This document shows positions 37,427-44,265 of a stretch of 44,265 bases of DNA, one piece after another; positions within the stretch are counted from its first letter, which is position 1, and every line of letters begins with the position of its first letter. The stretch is from Erysipelotrichaceae bacterium (lineage in GTDB: Bacteria; Bacillota_I; Bacilli_A; Erysipelotrichales; Coprobacillaceae). The stretch spans positions 1 to 44,265 of the forward strand of contig JAJQFG010000047.1 in NCBI GenBank assembly GCA_021201315.1. The letters run 5' to 3'. The translations under genes and the position numbers were made by a program. Under the pieces are notes generated by a model. The model searched no databases. It had not been told where the DNA came from and saw nothing but the letters and a program-made list of their open reading frames with translations.

Positions 37427-38206
37427 ATGAATAAAGGTAAAAGAAGCAAACTTGACACTGATATTGCGCTGTTCAGATATGAGCAGATCATACCAGCGCT
37501 CAACAAAAACTATCCTGATCGTTCGGCTTTGCAGTATTATAAAAGGATTACGTCCACTCCCTTTGAATATCCTGATGGAACATCAAAAGAATTTTCCTAT
37601 CAGACGATAAAATACTGGTACAGGATTTATAAAAGAGAAGGATTTGAAGGACTTTATCCAAAGAGACGCAGTGATTGTGGTCATTCACGTAAACTGACCA
37701 GCAGCGTAAAGAAAAAAATCATTGATTTAAAAACAAAAAATCCAAGAATGACAGCGACATCTATTTATCTTAAGCTTATTGAGGATGGTGACATAACGAA
37801 AAAGGACATATCGCTGTCAACAGTAACCAGATTTGTATCATCAAAACCGGAACTTAATCAACTGCCTGTTGAGGATATGAGAGCATTCGAGATGGCACAC
37901 ACAAATGATCTATGGCAGCTAGATACTACCTACTGCTCATACATCAGATGCAGCGGCAAAAAGCATAGGACATATCTGATCATGATTATTGATGATCATT
38001 CACGAATGATAGTTGGCTATGGATTCTTTCTTGAGGATAATGCAGTAAATGTACAGATTGTTCTCAAAAGTGCAATCGCCAAATATGGTGTTCCCAAGAG
38101 ACTGTACATGGATAATGGAAGACCATATAAAAATGAGCAGCTGCCAATTATTTGTGCCCAGCTTCAGATACAGATAAACCATGCCCAGGCCTACCACGGG
38201 AATCAA
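37427..38206 (+). pseudogene. DDE transposase, N-terminal part (residues 1-260), split by the RIT element
   Basis: A GGAGGTGA site precedes the ATG. An N-terminal HTH part (residues ~1-140; YQTIKYWYRIYKREGFEGL, TATSIYLKLIEDG) leads to the rve catalytic domain with D166 (LWQLDTTYC) and D229 (YMDNGRPY). The catalytic Glu is missing because the frame runs into the RIT element after Gln260. The remaining part is at 41663-42142. Joined across one AATCAA, the protein has 419 residues, and D229 and the Glu of KGKIERAF are separated by exactly 35 residues, the classic D,D(35)E spacing. As it stands it cannot be catalytically active. Confidence 0.9.
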
Positions 38207-38296
38207 ATTATGTGTAGTTTTTAGTTATGTGGAGTTTTATTTATTTTTCCTCATTTTGAGGACTTTTTTATTTGAAAAACTACACATAATCTTTTT
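38201..38296 (+). repeat. Left 96-bp terminal inverted repeat of the RIT element
   Basis: It is identical, in inverse orientation, to 41543-41638. It contains an internal palindrome CCTCATTTTGAGG and two outer sites (ATTATGTGTAGTTTTT and AAAAACTACACATAAT) that are themselves inverted, probable recombinase binding sites. Confidence 0.93.
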
Positions 38297-38338
38297 GATA
38301 TACAATATACCTGTGTATATCATAAGGAGGTTGATAAT

Positions 38339-39544
38339 ATGTACACATTAAAAGAATTATGCGATAAGGCATTTCAGGAGCTTCTTGATAGCGGCCTTTC
38401 GTATAAAACTGTTTATGGTGCCAATTGGTATATCTGGAACAGACTTGTACGCAAGTTTGGTCCAGATGAGATTTTTAAGGAAGAAATGGTTTATGAATAT
38501 TGTATTGAGTATTTTCAAAGAGATATATTTTCAATTGATAGAACTAATCTTAGACCTGTTGAACGCAAATATATCATTGCCTTTAATAATTTCATTCAAT
38601 CGAATAGAGACATTCCATTCATCCAATTAAATATGCATTATCATAGAGATTTTGTGCTTGATAATCATTCACAGAAATTATTAGATGAATATCTCAATTA
38701 CTGTAAAGCTGATGGAAATAGTGAAAGAACACTAGAAAATAAACATCTAAGAATTAAAAATTTTATTATTGATTCTGATTTCAGTAATTTGACCAAGGAA
38801 AGTCTAATTGATTATCTAAATAAAAGAAATAACGATATGAATAGAATCGCCTATGTCATTGAAATGAGACTTATTAGAAGATTTATTGTTTTCTGTTATG
38901 AAAAAGGTGCAGTCGATAAAGATATTCTATTGACTTTTCCAGATAACATGAGTTCCATCTCTGATAAAAATATTCCTTCAGTATATAGTACTGAGGAAAT
39001 TAAATTAGTACTAGCATCTGCAAAAAAATATCTGTATGAAGACAACCATCTCAGAAATTACTCTATTCTTTGTTTAATCGCATATACAGGAATGAGAGCT
39101 AATGATGTAGCTAATCTTAAATTATCTGATATTGACTGGAGAAATAATGAAATAAGATATGTTCAACAAAAAACAAAGAAAGCTCATGTCCTTCCTCTTA
39201 TTCCAGAAATCGGTAATCCAATGGTTGATTATATCTTGAATGAAAGAAGTGGTTCTTCAGAATATCTATATACTACTGAAAAGGGAAATAAAATCAGTCC
39301 ACAGTTGGTGACAGATGTAATTAGAACATATTTTGAAATATCTCCTGTTGAAATCAATGGAAGACATCATGGTGCACATGCATTAAGACATAGTGTTGCG
39401 ACTAATCTGTTAAATAATTCTGTGTCATCATTCACTGTAGCCAATGTACTTGGTCATTCAAACACCAAGTGTGTTCATATTTATGCAAAGGTTGAGCTAA
39501 ACAATCTTAGAAAATGTGTTCTGGAGGCCCCATATTATGCGTGA
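38339..39544 (+). CDS. Tyrosine recombinase, first of the RIT trio
   Basis: The 401-residue protein has an N-terminal SAM-like DNA-binding part and a C-terminal catalytic domain. Catalytic residues are visible: Arg in AYTGMRANDVANLK, HALRHS (His-x-x-Arg), LGHS, and the nucleophile Tyr in HIYAKV. AAGGAGG precedes the ATG. The stop overlaps the start of the next recombinase gene. Complete and probably functional. In RIT elements the three proteins are thought to act together in a circle-forming, site-selective recombination. Confidence 0.9.
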   Translation: MYTLKELCDKAFQELLDSGLSYKTVYGANWYIWNRLVRKFGPDEIFKEEMVYEYCIEYFQRDIFSIDRTNLRPVERKYIIAFNNFIQSNRDIPFIQLNMHYHRDFVLDNHSQKLLDEYLNYCKADGNSERTLENKHLRIKNFIIDSDFSNLTKESLIDYLNKRNNDMNRIAYVIEMRLIRRFIVFCYEKGAVDKDILLTFPDNMSSISDKNIPSVYSTEEIKLVLASAKKYLYEDNHLRNYSILCLIAYTGMRANDVANLKLSDIDWRNNEIRYVQQKTKKAHVLPLIPEIGNPMVDYILNERSGSSEYLYTTEKGNKISPQLVTDVIRTYFEISPVEINGRHHGAHALRHSVATNLLNNSVSSFTVANVLGHSNTKCVHIYAKVELNNLRKCVLEAPYYA

Positions 39545-40544
39545 ACTGATAAGTCCATGGAGTCAACACATGCATTCTTTCTATGAATACAAAAGACTAT
39601 GCGGCTATAAATATGAAAGAGCTGAGAGTGTTCTTTATATGTTTGACAGATATTACGCAGAATTAGGCATTAAAGAGTTAAGATTTTCAAGAGATATCAT
39701 TGAGCCATTTCTTTATCTAAAACCAGGTGAAAGAATAGGAACTCAAACGGGTAAAGCGAGTACATTACGTCAATTTGGCAAATATTTATTTATTAACGAA
39801 ATTATCGATGATGTCTATATTATTCCACCTATATCACGTAGAGGTGAAAAGGAATATATACCATATATCTATGAAAAAGGTGAACTAATAGATATTATTG
39901 AATATTTTGAAAATTATGAAATATCAGATATTCCTGGAGGATTTAAGCCTCTGCCAAATACATTAAATGCAGTGACCATTGCAGTCAAGATACTGATGTC
40001 AACAGGTATGAGACTTGGTGAGGTAGTCAATCTAAAAATGAATAATATAGATTTTGACAATAATCTTTTCTATATTGATACAGCTAAAAATGATAATCAA
40101 AGAATTGTTCCGATTTCAGAAACATTAAAACATGAAATAACTGGTTATCTATTTAAAACACCTTTCAATATAGGAAAAAATGATTTTTTATTGTATGTAG
40201 ATTATGGTAATAGAATAAGCAACTATAATATTTCTTACTATTTTAAAAAAGCACTTGAAGCATGTGGTATCAAACAAAGAAATGAATGCAGAAAAAGAAT
40301 CCATGATCTTCGCCATACATTCGCAGTTATGAGCCTTACACAGCTACAACATACTGAAGAAAATATTAATCTATCATTATCTTATCTTTCTACATATCTT
40401 GGTCATAAATCAATTTATGAGACACAAAAGTATATATGGCTTACACCAGTACTGTTTAAGGATATAAAGGGCAAAATGGAGAATTATTCGCAATTTATTA
40501 TGGATATATTTGATGAAGGAGAAAAGTTTGATGAAGAAGATTGA
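39537..40544 (+). CDS. Tyrosine recombinase, second of the RIT trio
   Basis: The protein has 335 residues from ATG 39537, preceded by GGAGG within the last codons of the first recombinase gene. Catalytic set: Arg in STGMRLGEVVNLK, HDLRHTFAV, LGHKS, and Tyr in TQKYIWL. Its frame overlaps both neighbours, which implies coupled translation and a fixed stoichiometry. Confidence 0.9.
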   Translation: MRELISPWSQHMHSFYEYKRLCGYKYERAESVLYMFDRYYAELGIKELRFSRDIIEPFLYLKPGERIGTQTGKASTLRQFGKYLFINEIIDDVYIIPPISRRGEKEYIPYIYEKGELIDIIEYFENYEISDIPGGFKPLPNTLNAVTIAVKILMSTGMRLGEVVNLKMNNIDFDNNLFYIDTAKNDNQRIVPISETLKHEITGYLFKTPFNIGKNDFLLYVDYGNRISNYNISYYFKKALEACGIKQRNECRKRIHDLRHTFAVMSLTQLQHTEENINLSLSYLSTYLGHKSIYETQKYIWLTPVLFKDIKGKMENYSQFIMDIFDEGEKFDEED

Positions 40545-41544
40545 TAACGATTTTCCCAAAATACTGGAATCATTTTTTTCAAAACACCTGATACTAGAAA
40601 GAAGATACAGCCTAAATACTTATGAGTCTTATCTAACAACAATGAAACAGTTGATCAATTTTATGGATAATAATCTTCATATAAGAAGAGATAAGATAAC
40701 CATTATGGATTTATCAAAGGAAAATATCAAAAAATTCCTTAATGAAGAAGAAAAAGCATATGGATGGAGTCCAAAAACTAGAAATCAGAAATTATCTGCA
40801 GTTAAATCGTTTCTAGAGTATGCACAGTCAATAAATCCAGTTTATCTTAATACATATGTGGAAGTAAAATCCATCAAGAAGAAAAAGGAGAATAATGAAA
40901 AACAGGATTATATGACAGTAGATGAAATGAAAGCATTTTTTAGTTGTATAGATCTTAGATATAAGTCAGGATACAAGCATTATGTAATTCTAACAGTTCT
41001 TTATGAAACTGGTACAAGGGTATCAGAAGTTATTAATATAAGGATTGAAAATCTTTTTTTTAATGAAAATCCATATATTAAGATATTCGGTAAAGGAAAC
41101 AAAGAAAGAAACGTATATATTAGCGATTCAGTAGTATTTATGATTAATGAATATCGAACAAAATTTAATATTCATGATGGATATTTATTTAGAAATCCAT
41201 CAAACAATCAATTAACCAGATATAGTATTAATAAAATGATTGATAAATATTATGAAAAGACAGTAGAAAAATGTCCAACATTAACTAATAAAAGTGTTTC
41301 TCCACATACTTTTAGACACAGCAAGGCTGTTCATTTCCTTCAGAATGATACTTCAATATTCATAATACAGCGTTTTTTAGGCCACAGTAGTATAAAAACA
41401 ACAGAAGTATATCTTGACATTACAAACGATGTAGTAATAGAAGCAGTTAAATTGGCAACGAATATGGTATCAAATAAAAAAGATAATGCAATGTGGCAAG
41501 GCAATGAAGAATTAATATCGTTACTGGAAAGTCTTAAAAAATAA
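40531..41544 (+). CDS. Tyrosine recombinase, third of the RIT trio
   Basis: The protein has 337 residues from ATG 40531, with AAGGAG 8 bp upstream. It has a clear N-terminal core-binding domain (SLNTYESYLTTMKQLINFM) and catalytic residues: Arg in YETGTRVSEVINIR, HTFRHSKAV, LGHSS, and Tyr in TEVYLDI. It resembles XerC/D-type enzymes most among the three. Its stop lies next to the right inverted repeat. Confidence 0.9.
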   Translation: MKKIDNDFPKILESFFSKHLILERRYSLNTYESYLTTMKQLINFMDNNLHIRRDKITIMDLSKENIKKFLNEEEKAYGWSPKTRNQKLSAVKSFLEYAQSINPVYLNTYVEVKSIKKKKENNEKQDYMTVDEMKAFFSCIDLRYKSGYKHYVILTVLYETGTRVSEVINIRIENLFFNENPYIKIFGKGNKERNVYISDSVVFMINEYRTKFNIHDGYLFRNPSNNQLTRYSINKMIDKYYEKTVEKCPTLTNKSVSPHTFRHSKAVHFLQNDTSIFIIQRFLGHSSIKTTEVYLDITNDVVIEAVKLATNMVSNKKDNAMWQGNEELISLLESLKK

Positions 41545-41638
41545 AAAGATTATGTGTAGTTTTTCAAATAAAAAAGTCCTCAAAATGAGGAAAAATAAAT
41601 AAAACTCCACATAACTAAAAACTACACATAATTTGATT
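41543..41638 (-). repeat. Right 96-bp terminal inverted repeat of the RIT element
   Basis: It is a perfect inverse copy of 38201-38296, beginning at the stop codon of the third recombinase gene. Confidence 0.93.
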
Positions 41639-41663
41639 TATGTGGAATTCCACATAAATCAAA
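41632..41663. repeat. Perfect 32-bp palindrome at the right RIT junction
   Basis: TTTGATTTATGTGG, then AATTCC, then the exact reverse complement. It spans the last 7 bp of the inverted repeat, 18 bp of extra sequence and the AATCAA that rejoins the transposase gene. The left junction has no such palindrome. Confidence 0.85.
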
Positions 41664-42142
41664 AAGGGAAAATTGAGCGTGCATTCAAGTCAGTGAAGGA
41701 ACAGTGGATGTACAATACTGATTTTTCGCAGTTCAAAGACACTGATGATATTAATGATGCATTCGCTGATTATGTCAATCAGAAAAACAACGCTCCACAT
41801 TCATCGCTCGATGATAGTCAAACACCTGTAAATGTCTTCATGAGTGAACCAGAACGTATAAGAAGAGTGGAACCAATAGTACTTGAAAAAGCATTTTATC
41901 ATACAGTTACAAGAAAAGTAGCTAATGATGCAACCATTCGTCTAAACACAAGAATATATGAAACAGGTCAGCAGTATATTGGTTCAAGGATAACGCTTAA
42001 ATATCTGCCTGATCTAAGCAGGGTATTCATATACGGATGTGATGATAACAGCTACATAGAAATACACGAGGTAAACAAGGTGGAAAATTCAAAAACCAAA
42101 AGAAGAAAACCACTGTTTGCACAGGAGGATGAGGAACAATGA
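41663..42142 (+). pseudogene. DDE transposase, C-terminal part with the catalytic Glu
   Basis: The frame from KGKIERAFKSVKEQW carries the third catalytic residue (Glu in KIER), then FADYVNQKNNAPHSSLDDSQTPVNVF, a pattern common at the end of rve domains, and a beta-barrel-like C-terminal part (IYETGQQYIGSRITLKYLPD). The open frame appears to begin upstream at 41633, but that part lies in the RIT terminal sequence. The stop overlaps the ATPase start (ATGA). Confidence 0.88.
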
Positions 42143-42939
42143 TTGATTTTAAGATTTATTATTCACTGGAATTCAATCCATTTGAGAAAGGTCAGGAGGA
42201 CATACAGGTTGATACCAATGACTTCAAAGAGGCAACAGCCAGACTTAATTATCTGAGGGATATAAGAGGCATTGGATTATTTACAGGAAGAAGCGGAACT
42301 GGCAAGACGTTCTGCCTCAAAAAGTTCAGTGAAACACTCAATCCTGGACTTTACCAGGTCGTATATATGCCTATGTCAACATTAACCACAATTGAATTCT
42401 ATCGTGAGCTTAGCCTTCAGCTAGGACTGGAGACATATCATAAAAAGATAGATAATTTTAGAAGCATACAGAGTCATATAAAGGATATGGTTGATGAAAA
42501 ACGAATAGTGCCGGTTATTATTCTTGATGAGGCACAATTCCTTGGAACCAGCATCCTCAATGATCTGATAATGCTTCTCAACTTTGATTTTGATTCAAAG
42601 AATTATGTCATTCTGATAATTTCTGGAACCCCAGTTTTGAACATAACTATGAATAAGGCTGTACACGAAGCACTCAAGCAGCGAATAGTAATACAGTATG
42701 ATATGGCTGGAATGGATGAAAAGGATATTGGAAAATATATTGATGAAAAACTAAAAAAAGCGGGTAGAAGAGATCCGCTGTTTAGAGATGATGCAGTCAG
42801 TGCATTGTTGAATGCATGCCAGGGATCATCAAGAAAGCTTAACAACCTTCTAACGCACTGCCTTATAATTGGTGCAACAGAAAAGAAGATGATAATAGAT
42901 AATGAAGTAGTAATGGATGCAGCTAATGAGATTGGTTAA
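42139..42939 (+). CDS. AAA+ ATPase of the transposon (ExeA/TniB/TnsC type)
   Basis: The 266-residue ATPase starts YYSLEFNPFEKG, the usual beginning of ExeA/TniB-like proteins. Walker A is GRSGTGKT (50-57), Walker B VIILDEAQ (D130, E131), sensor 1 LIISGTP and the C-terminal lid contains GSSRKLNNLLTHCL. These ATPases choose or mark target DNA and activate the DDE transposase. It is coupled to the transposase gene through an ATGA overlap. Intact, although its partner is split. Confidence 0.9.
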   Translation: MIDFKIYYSLEFNPFEKGQEDIQVDTNDFKEATARLNYLRDIRGIGLFTGRSGTGKTFCLKKFSETLNPGLYQVVYMPMSTLTTIEFYRELSLQLGLETYHKKIDNFRSIQSHIKDMVDEKRIVPVIILDEAQFLGTSILNDLIMLLNFDFDSKNYVILIISGTPVLNITMNKAVHEALKQRIVIQYDMAGMDEKDIGKYIDEKLKKAGRRDPLFRDDAVSALLNACQGSSRKLNNLLTHCLIIGATEKKMIIDNEVVMDAANEIG

Positions 42940-42970
42940 ATTAAATTATTAAACAAAGGAGACATATAAC

Positions 42971-43618
42971 ATGTTTGATACAGGGCTGGTACTAAGACAC
43001 AAGAAAAACAGTAATCCCTACGGATTATCAAAAGAAGACGGACGCCCTCTTACAAGAGGTGAGACAATTGGATTTTTTAAACTTAATAATATCAATGATG
43101 CAGAACTTATGGAACTGAATGATTACATAAAGGGAGACAGAGCCAACAATACTTTCTATGATAACTACTGGCTTGAATTTGATGAACTTGGTTATGGATG
43201 TAATTACATAGACGGAATGAGACGTTCATATGCGAAGCTTGATGGAATATATGAAGAAAATAAAAGCTTTACGTTTCCCTGTATATATGAGGACATAGAG
43301 TGGGAAGGTAAAATTAGGAATTTAATATGTCATCAGGGTTATATAGAATTTTCAGTACTTAGAAGAGGAAGTCTCATAAAAACATATGCAGGTGATGCAG
43401 GTAATGAAATATGGGCATGCTTTCCAGCATAAAATTGTGGATGTACGCTTGCAGAGCCGTCAGATATATTTTGGAACAGCGAAAGACTATATCGTTTATT
43501 TGAAAGCATTCCAGATGGGATAACTGTTGCGAATGCGATAAAAATACTAGGCAGTCACATAATAAAACCAAAATATGAATTTGATTATGATTTATCATTC
43601 GATGATGATGAGGATTAA
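42971..43618 (+). pseudogene. Fifth transposon gene, unknown function, with in-frame TAA at codon 154
   Basis: From ATG 42971 (AAAGGAG upstream) the frame runs 153 codons, meets TAA at 43430-43432, and continues in the same frame for 61 more codons to TAA 43616-43618. The segment after the first stop (CGCTLAEPSDIFWNSERLYR, an amphipathic part, then a tail DYDLSFDDDED) looks like real protein, so the ancestral product had 214 residues, or 215 counting the codon now TAA. I do not recognise a family. It lies directly behind the ATPase gene, so a role as target-selection or regulatory factor (the place of TniQ in Tn5053) is possible but unsupported by motifs. The 153-residue form may still be made. 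Confidence 0.65.
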
Positions 43619-43630
43619 TAATATTGGATA

Positions 43631-43661
43631 TGGATATATCGGTAATGATATATCCATTTTT
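43631..43661 (+). terminator. Terminator of the transposon operon
   Basis: A perfect 10-bp stem (TGGATATATC with GATATATCCA, 6-nt loop) is followed by TTTTTATT, 12 bp after the last stop codon. Confidence 0.85.
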
Positions 43662-43821
43662 ATTGACAAACAAAAAATGGTTATTTACAAACCATTCATA
43701 TCAGTTATTATATGAAATTTAGCAGTTATAATAATCTGCATAATTTGATTAAAATAAAGTGAATCATCTTATTAGTCACAATAAATCAACCACAATTTTG
43801 GATATTTTAATTTGAAAAAAA

Positions 43822-43848
43822 TTAGTTAAGATAATTCGCTAATCAACA
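43822..43848 (-). repeat. Right terminal inverted repeat of the transposon
   Basis: Read inward on the minus strand it begins TGTTGATTAGCGAATTATCT. The 160 bp between the operon terminator and this end are AT-rich, contain the inner 15-bp repeat (43741-43755) and no gene. Confidence 0.85.
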
Positions 43849-43855
43849 CTTTAAT
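43849..43855. repeat. Target-site duplication, right copy
   Basis: CTTTAAT directly after the ACA end of the transposon, matching 36516-36522. Confidence 0.85.
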
Positions 43856-44044
43856 ATTTAAATTTTCATTTGGTGTATATTCGTATATATATTCACATAT
43901 CCATTTTTTTGAATCTTGTTGCCCATCTTTCTGCTTGATTTTGCATAGTTATACAATAAAATCCCCAAGCAAAATCTTTTGTGAATCTTGTTTTTCTTAT
44001 TCTGGTTCAGATACTATTTCACGGCTACCATGATATAAAATCAT
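43849..44044 (-). pseudogene. DUF3990 gene, N-terminal half right of the transposon, with frameshifts
   Basis: ATG at 44044 with AGAGGTGG upstream starts MILYHGSREIVSEPE, the hallmark of DUF3990. Continuing needs three small shifts: one base lost before IRKTRFTKDFAWGFY, one A lost in an A7 run before NGYVNIY, and a duplicated TA before EYTPNENLNIKV. The last residues join the half at 36244-36522 in frame across the target duplication. The gene is therefore dead twice over, by point decay and by insertion. LYHG and the FxxDFxxGFY pattern fit the NAD-binding start of ADP-ribosyltransferase-like folds. Confidence 0.8.
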
Positions 44045-44119
44045 ACTACCACCTCTTTCTACATATAATTATAACACATCATTTTTATTTATGGAATTTA
44101 ATGATTAATGTATTATTTT

Positions 44120-44147
44120 AATTTATTGAACTACCTCGCAGCAAGCT
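44120..44147. repeat. Dispersed 28-bp repeat, copy 2
   Basis: Identical to 24066-24093. Here it continues GACGAGG, giving a better hairpin (CCTCG-CAGC with GCTG-CGAGG). The 221 bp from 44045 to the window end show no gene. Confidence 0.55.
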
Positions 44148-44265
44148 GACGAGGATTCCACGTATAAACCAGCGTTCGTTTTTTAGACAAAAATATGCTT
44201 GCTTATAACATGAAACTTCGATTTTACCAATCTACGAATTTCCATGCACTTCATGCTGATGTATC

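Larger units (their letters stand above)
38201..41656 (+). mobile_element. RIT element (three tyrosine recombinases) inserted in the transposase gene
   Basis: Three overlapping tyrosine recombinase genes in one direction, bounded by long inverted repeats, define a recombinase-in-trio element. Length is 3456 bp counting one AATCAA. The sequence AATCAA occurs at both junctions (38201-38206 and 41657-41662), and one copy restores the interrupted transposase. No passenger genes. On the right, an extra 18 bp lies between the inverted repeat and the second AATCAA, making a perfect 32-bp palindrome. Confidence 0.9.
36523..43848 (+). mobile_element. Tn552/Tn7-like transposon (DDE + AAA+), carrying a nested RIT element
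   Basis: The element is 7326 bp long, or 3870 bp without the nested insertion. The ends are inverted repeats starting TGTTGAT (18 of the first 22 bases match), flanked by 7-bp duplications. A second exact inverted pair of 15 bp (36559-36573 and 43741-43755, ATTTTAATCAAATTA) may be inner transposase sites. Genes in order: DUF6431-like protein, DDE transposase (split), ExeA/TniB/TnsC-type ATPase, and an unknown protein with a premature stop. The transposase-plus-ATPase pair places it near Tn552, Tn5053 and Tn7. TniQ/TnsD and a resolvase are absent. It inserted into a DUF3990 gene. Confidence 0.88.

Noticed and set aside
38283-38296. Terminal repeats of the RIT element read as a transcription terminator
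   Set aside because: The internal CCTCATTTTGAGG dyad has a T-run, but the perfect 96-bp repetition at the other end shows it to be an element terminus; any terminator action would be secondary.
41633-41662. Apparent start of a separate gene for the C-terminal transposase fragment
   Set aside because: This stretch is RIT terminal sequence and a palindrome. There is no ribosome-binding site, and the frame is just the tail of the split transposase.
43430-43432. Stop-codon recoding in the fifth transposon gene
   Set aside because: TAA serves as a normal stop throughout the window, no recoding structure was seen, and the gene sits in a disabled element. Simple nonsense mutation is enough.
43374-43673. 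Minus-strand 99-codon frame at the end of the transposon
   Set aside because: It lies opposite the fifth gene and its terminator, has no ribosome-binding site and unusual composition; a shadow frame.
36523-43848. CRISPR-associated transposon
   Set aside because: A TnsC-like ATPase and DDE transposase are present, but there is no Cas gene, no repeat-spacer array and no TniQ.

Overview
The window looks like the chromosome of a low-GC, Gram-positive, spore-forming gut anaerobe of the Erysipelotrichia/Coprobacillaceae type. That placement rests on the strong AT bias, the gene order spoIIE-tilS-hpt-ftsH-hslO, a soj/parB pair, 6-phospho-beta-glucosidases and an anaerobic glycyl-radical enzyme. No rRNA, tRNA or CRISPR array was seen, so the genus is not fixed.

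Left edge (1-3770): the end of an integrated mobile element (ParA start, DprA-like small protein, three 11-bp tandem integrase-arm-like repeats) abuts a truncated SWIM-domain gene, which is translationally coupled to an SNF2 helicase gene. A par/Fst-like type I toxin-antitoxin locus follows (3957-4250). Next comes a beta-glucoside unit: GH4 and GH1 6-phospho-beta-glucosidases, a HAD phosphatase and a divergent RpiR regulator. Two ABC-transporter operons (9.1-15.1 kb) share an almost identical promoter block. Then come soj/parB, a glycyl-radical enzyme with its divergent activase, a tyrosine phosphatase and a Dus enzyme.

The 22.2-28.7 kb stretch is accessory. It holds two MerR regulators with nearly identical DNA-binding domains, a frameshifted AlbA_2 regulator, a BspA-like lipoprotein, an ABC remnant and a second type I toxin locus. 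Two copies of a small RNA gene with a conserved CU-rich loop bracket most of it, and a second CU-rich small RNA candidate lies beside copy 2. I think these RNAs are the best candidates for something undescribed. The conserved hslO-ftsH-hpt-tilS-spoIIE block follows, with a 31-codon membrane peptide gene between ftsH and hslO.

Right end (35.8-44.0 kb): a DUF3990/DUF3791 gene pair was hit by a Tn552/Tn7-like transposon (36523-43848; TGTTGAT termini; 7-bp target duplication CTTTAAT; DUF6431 protein, DDE transposase, AAA+ ATPase, unknown fifth protein). That transposon was in turn hit by a recombinase-in-trio (RIT) element with 96-bp perfect inverted repeats. It sits between the second Asp and the Glu of the transposase active site. 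Removing both elements in silico restores both junction reading frames, and the transposase then shows a D,D(35)E triad.
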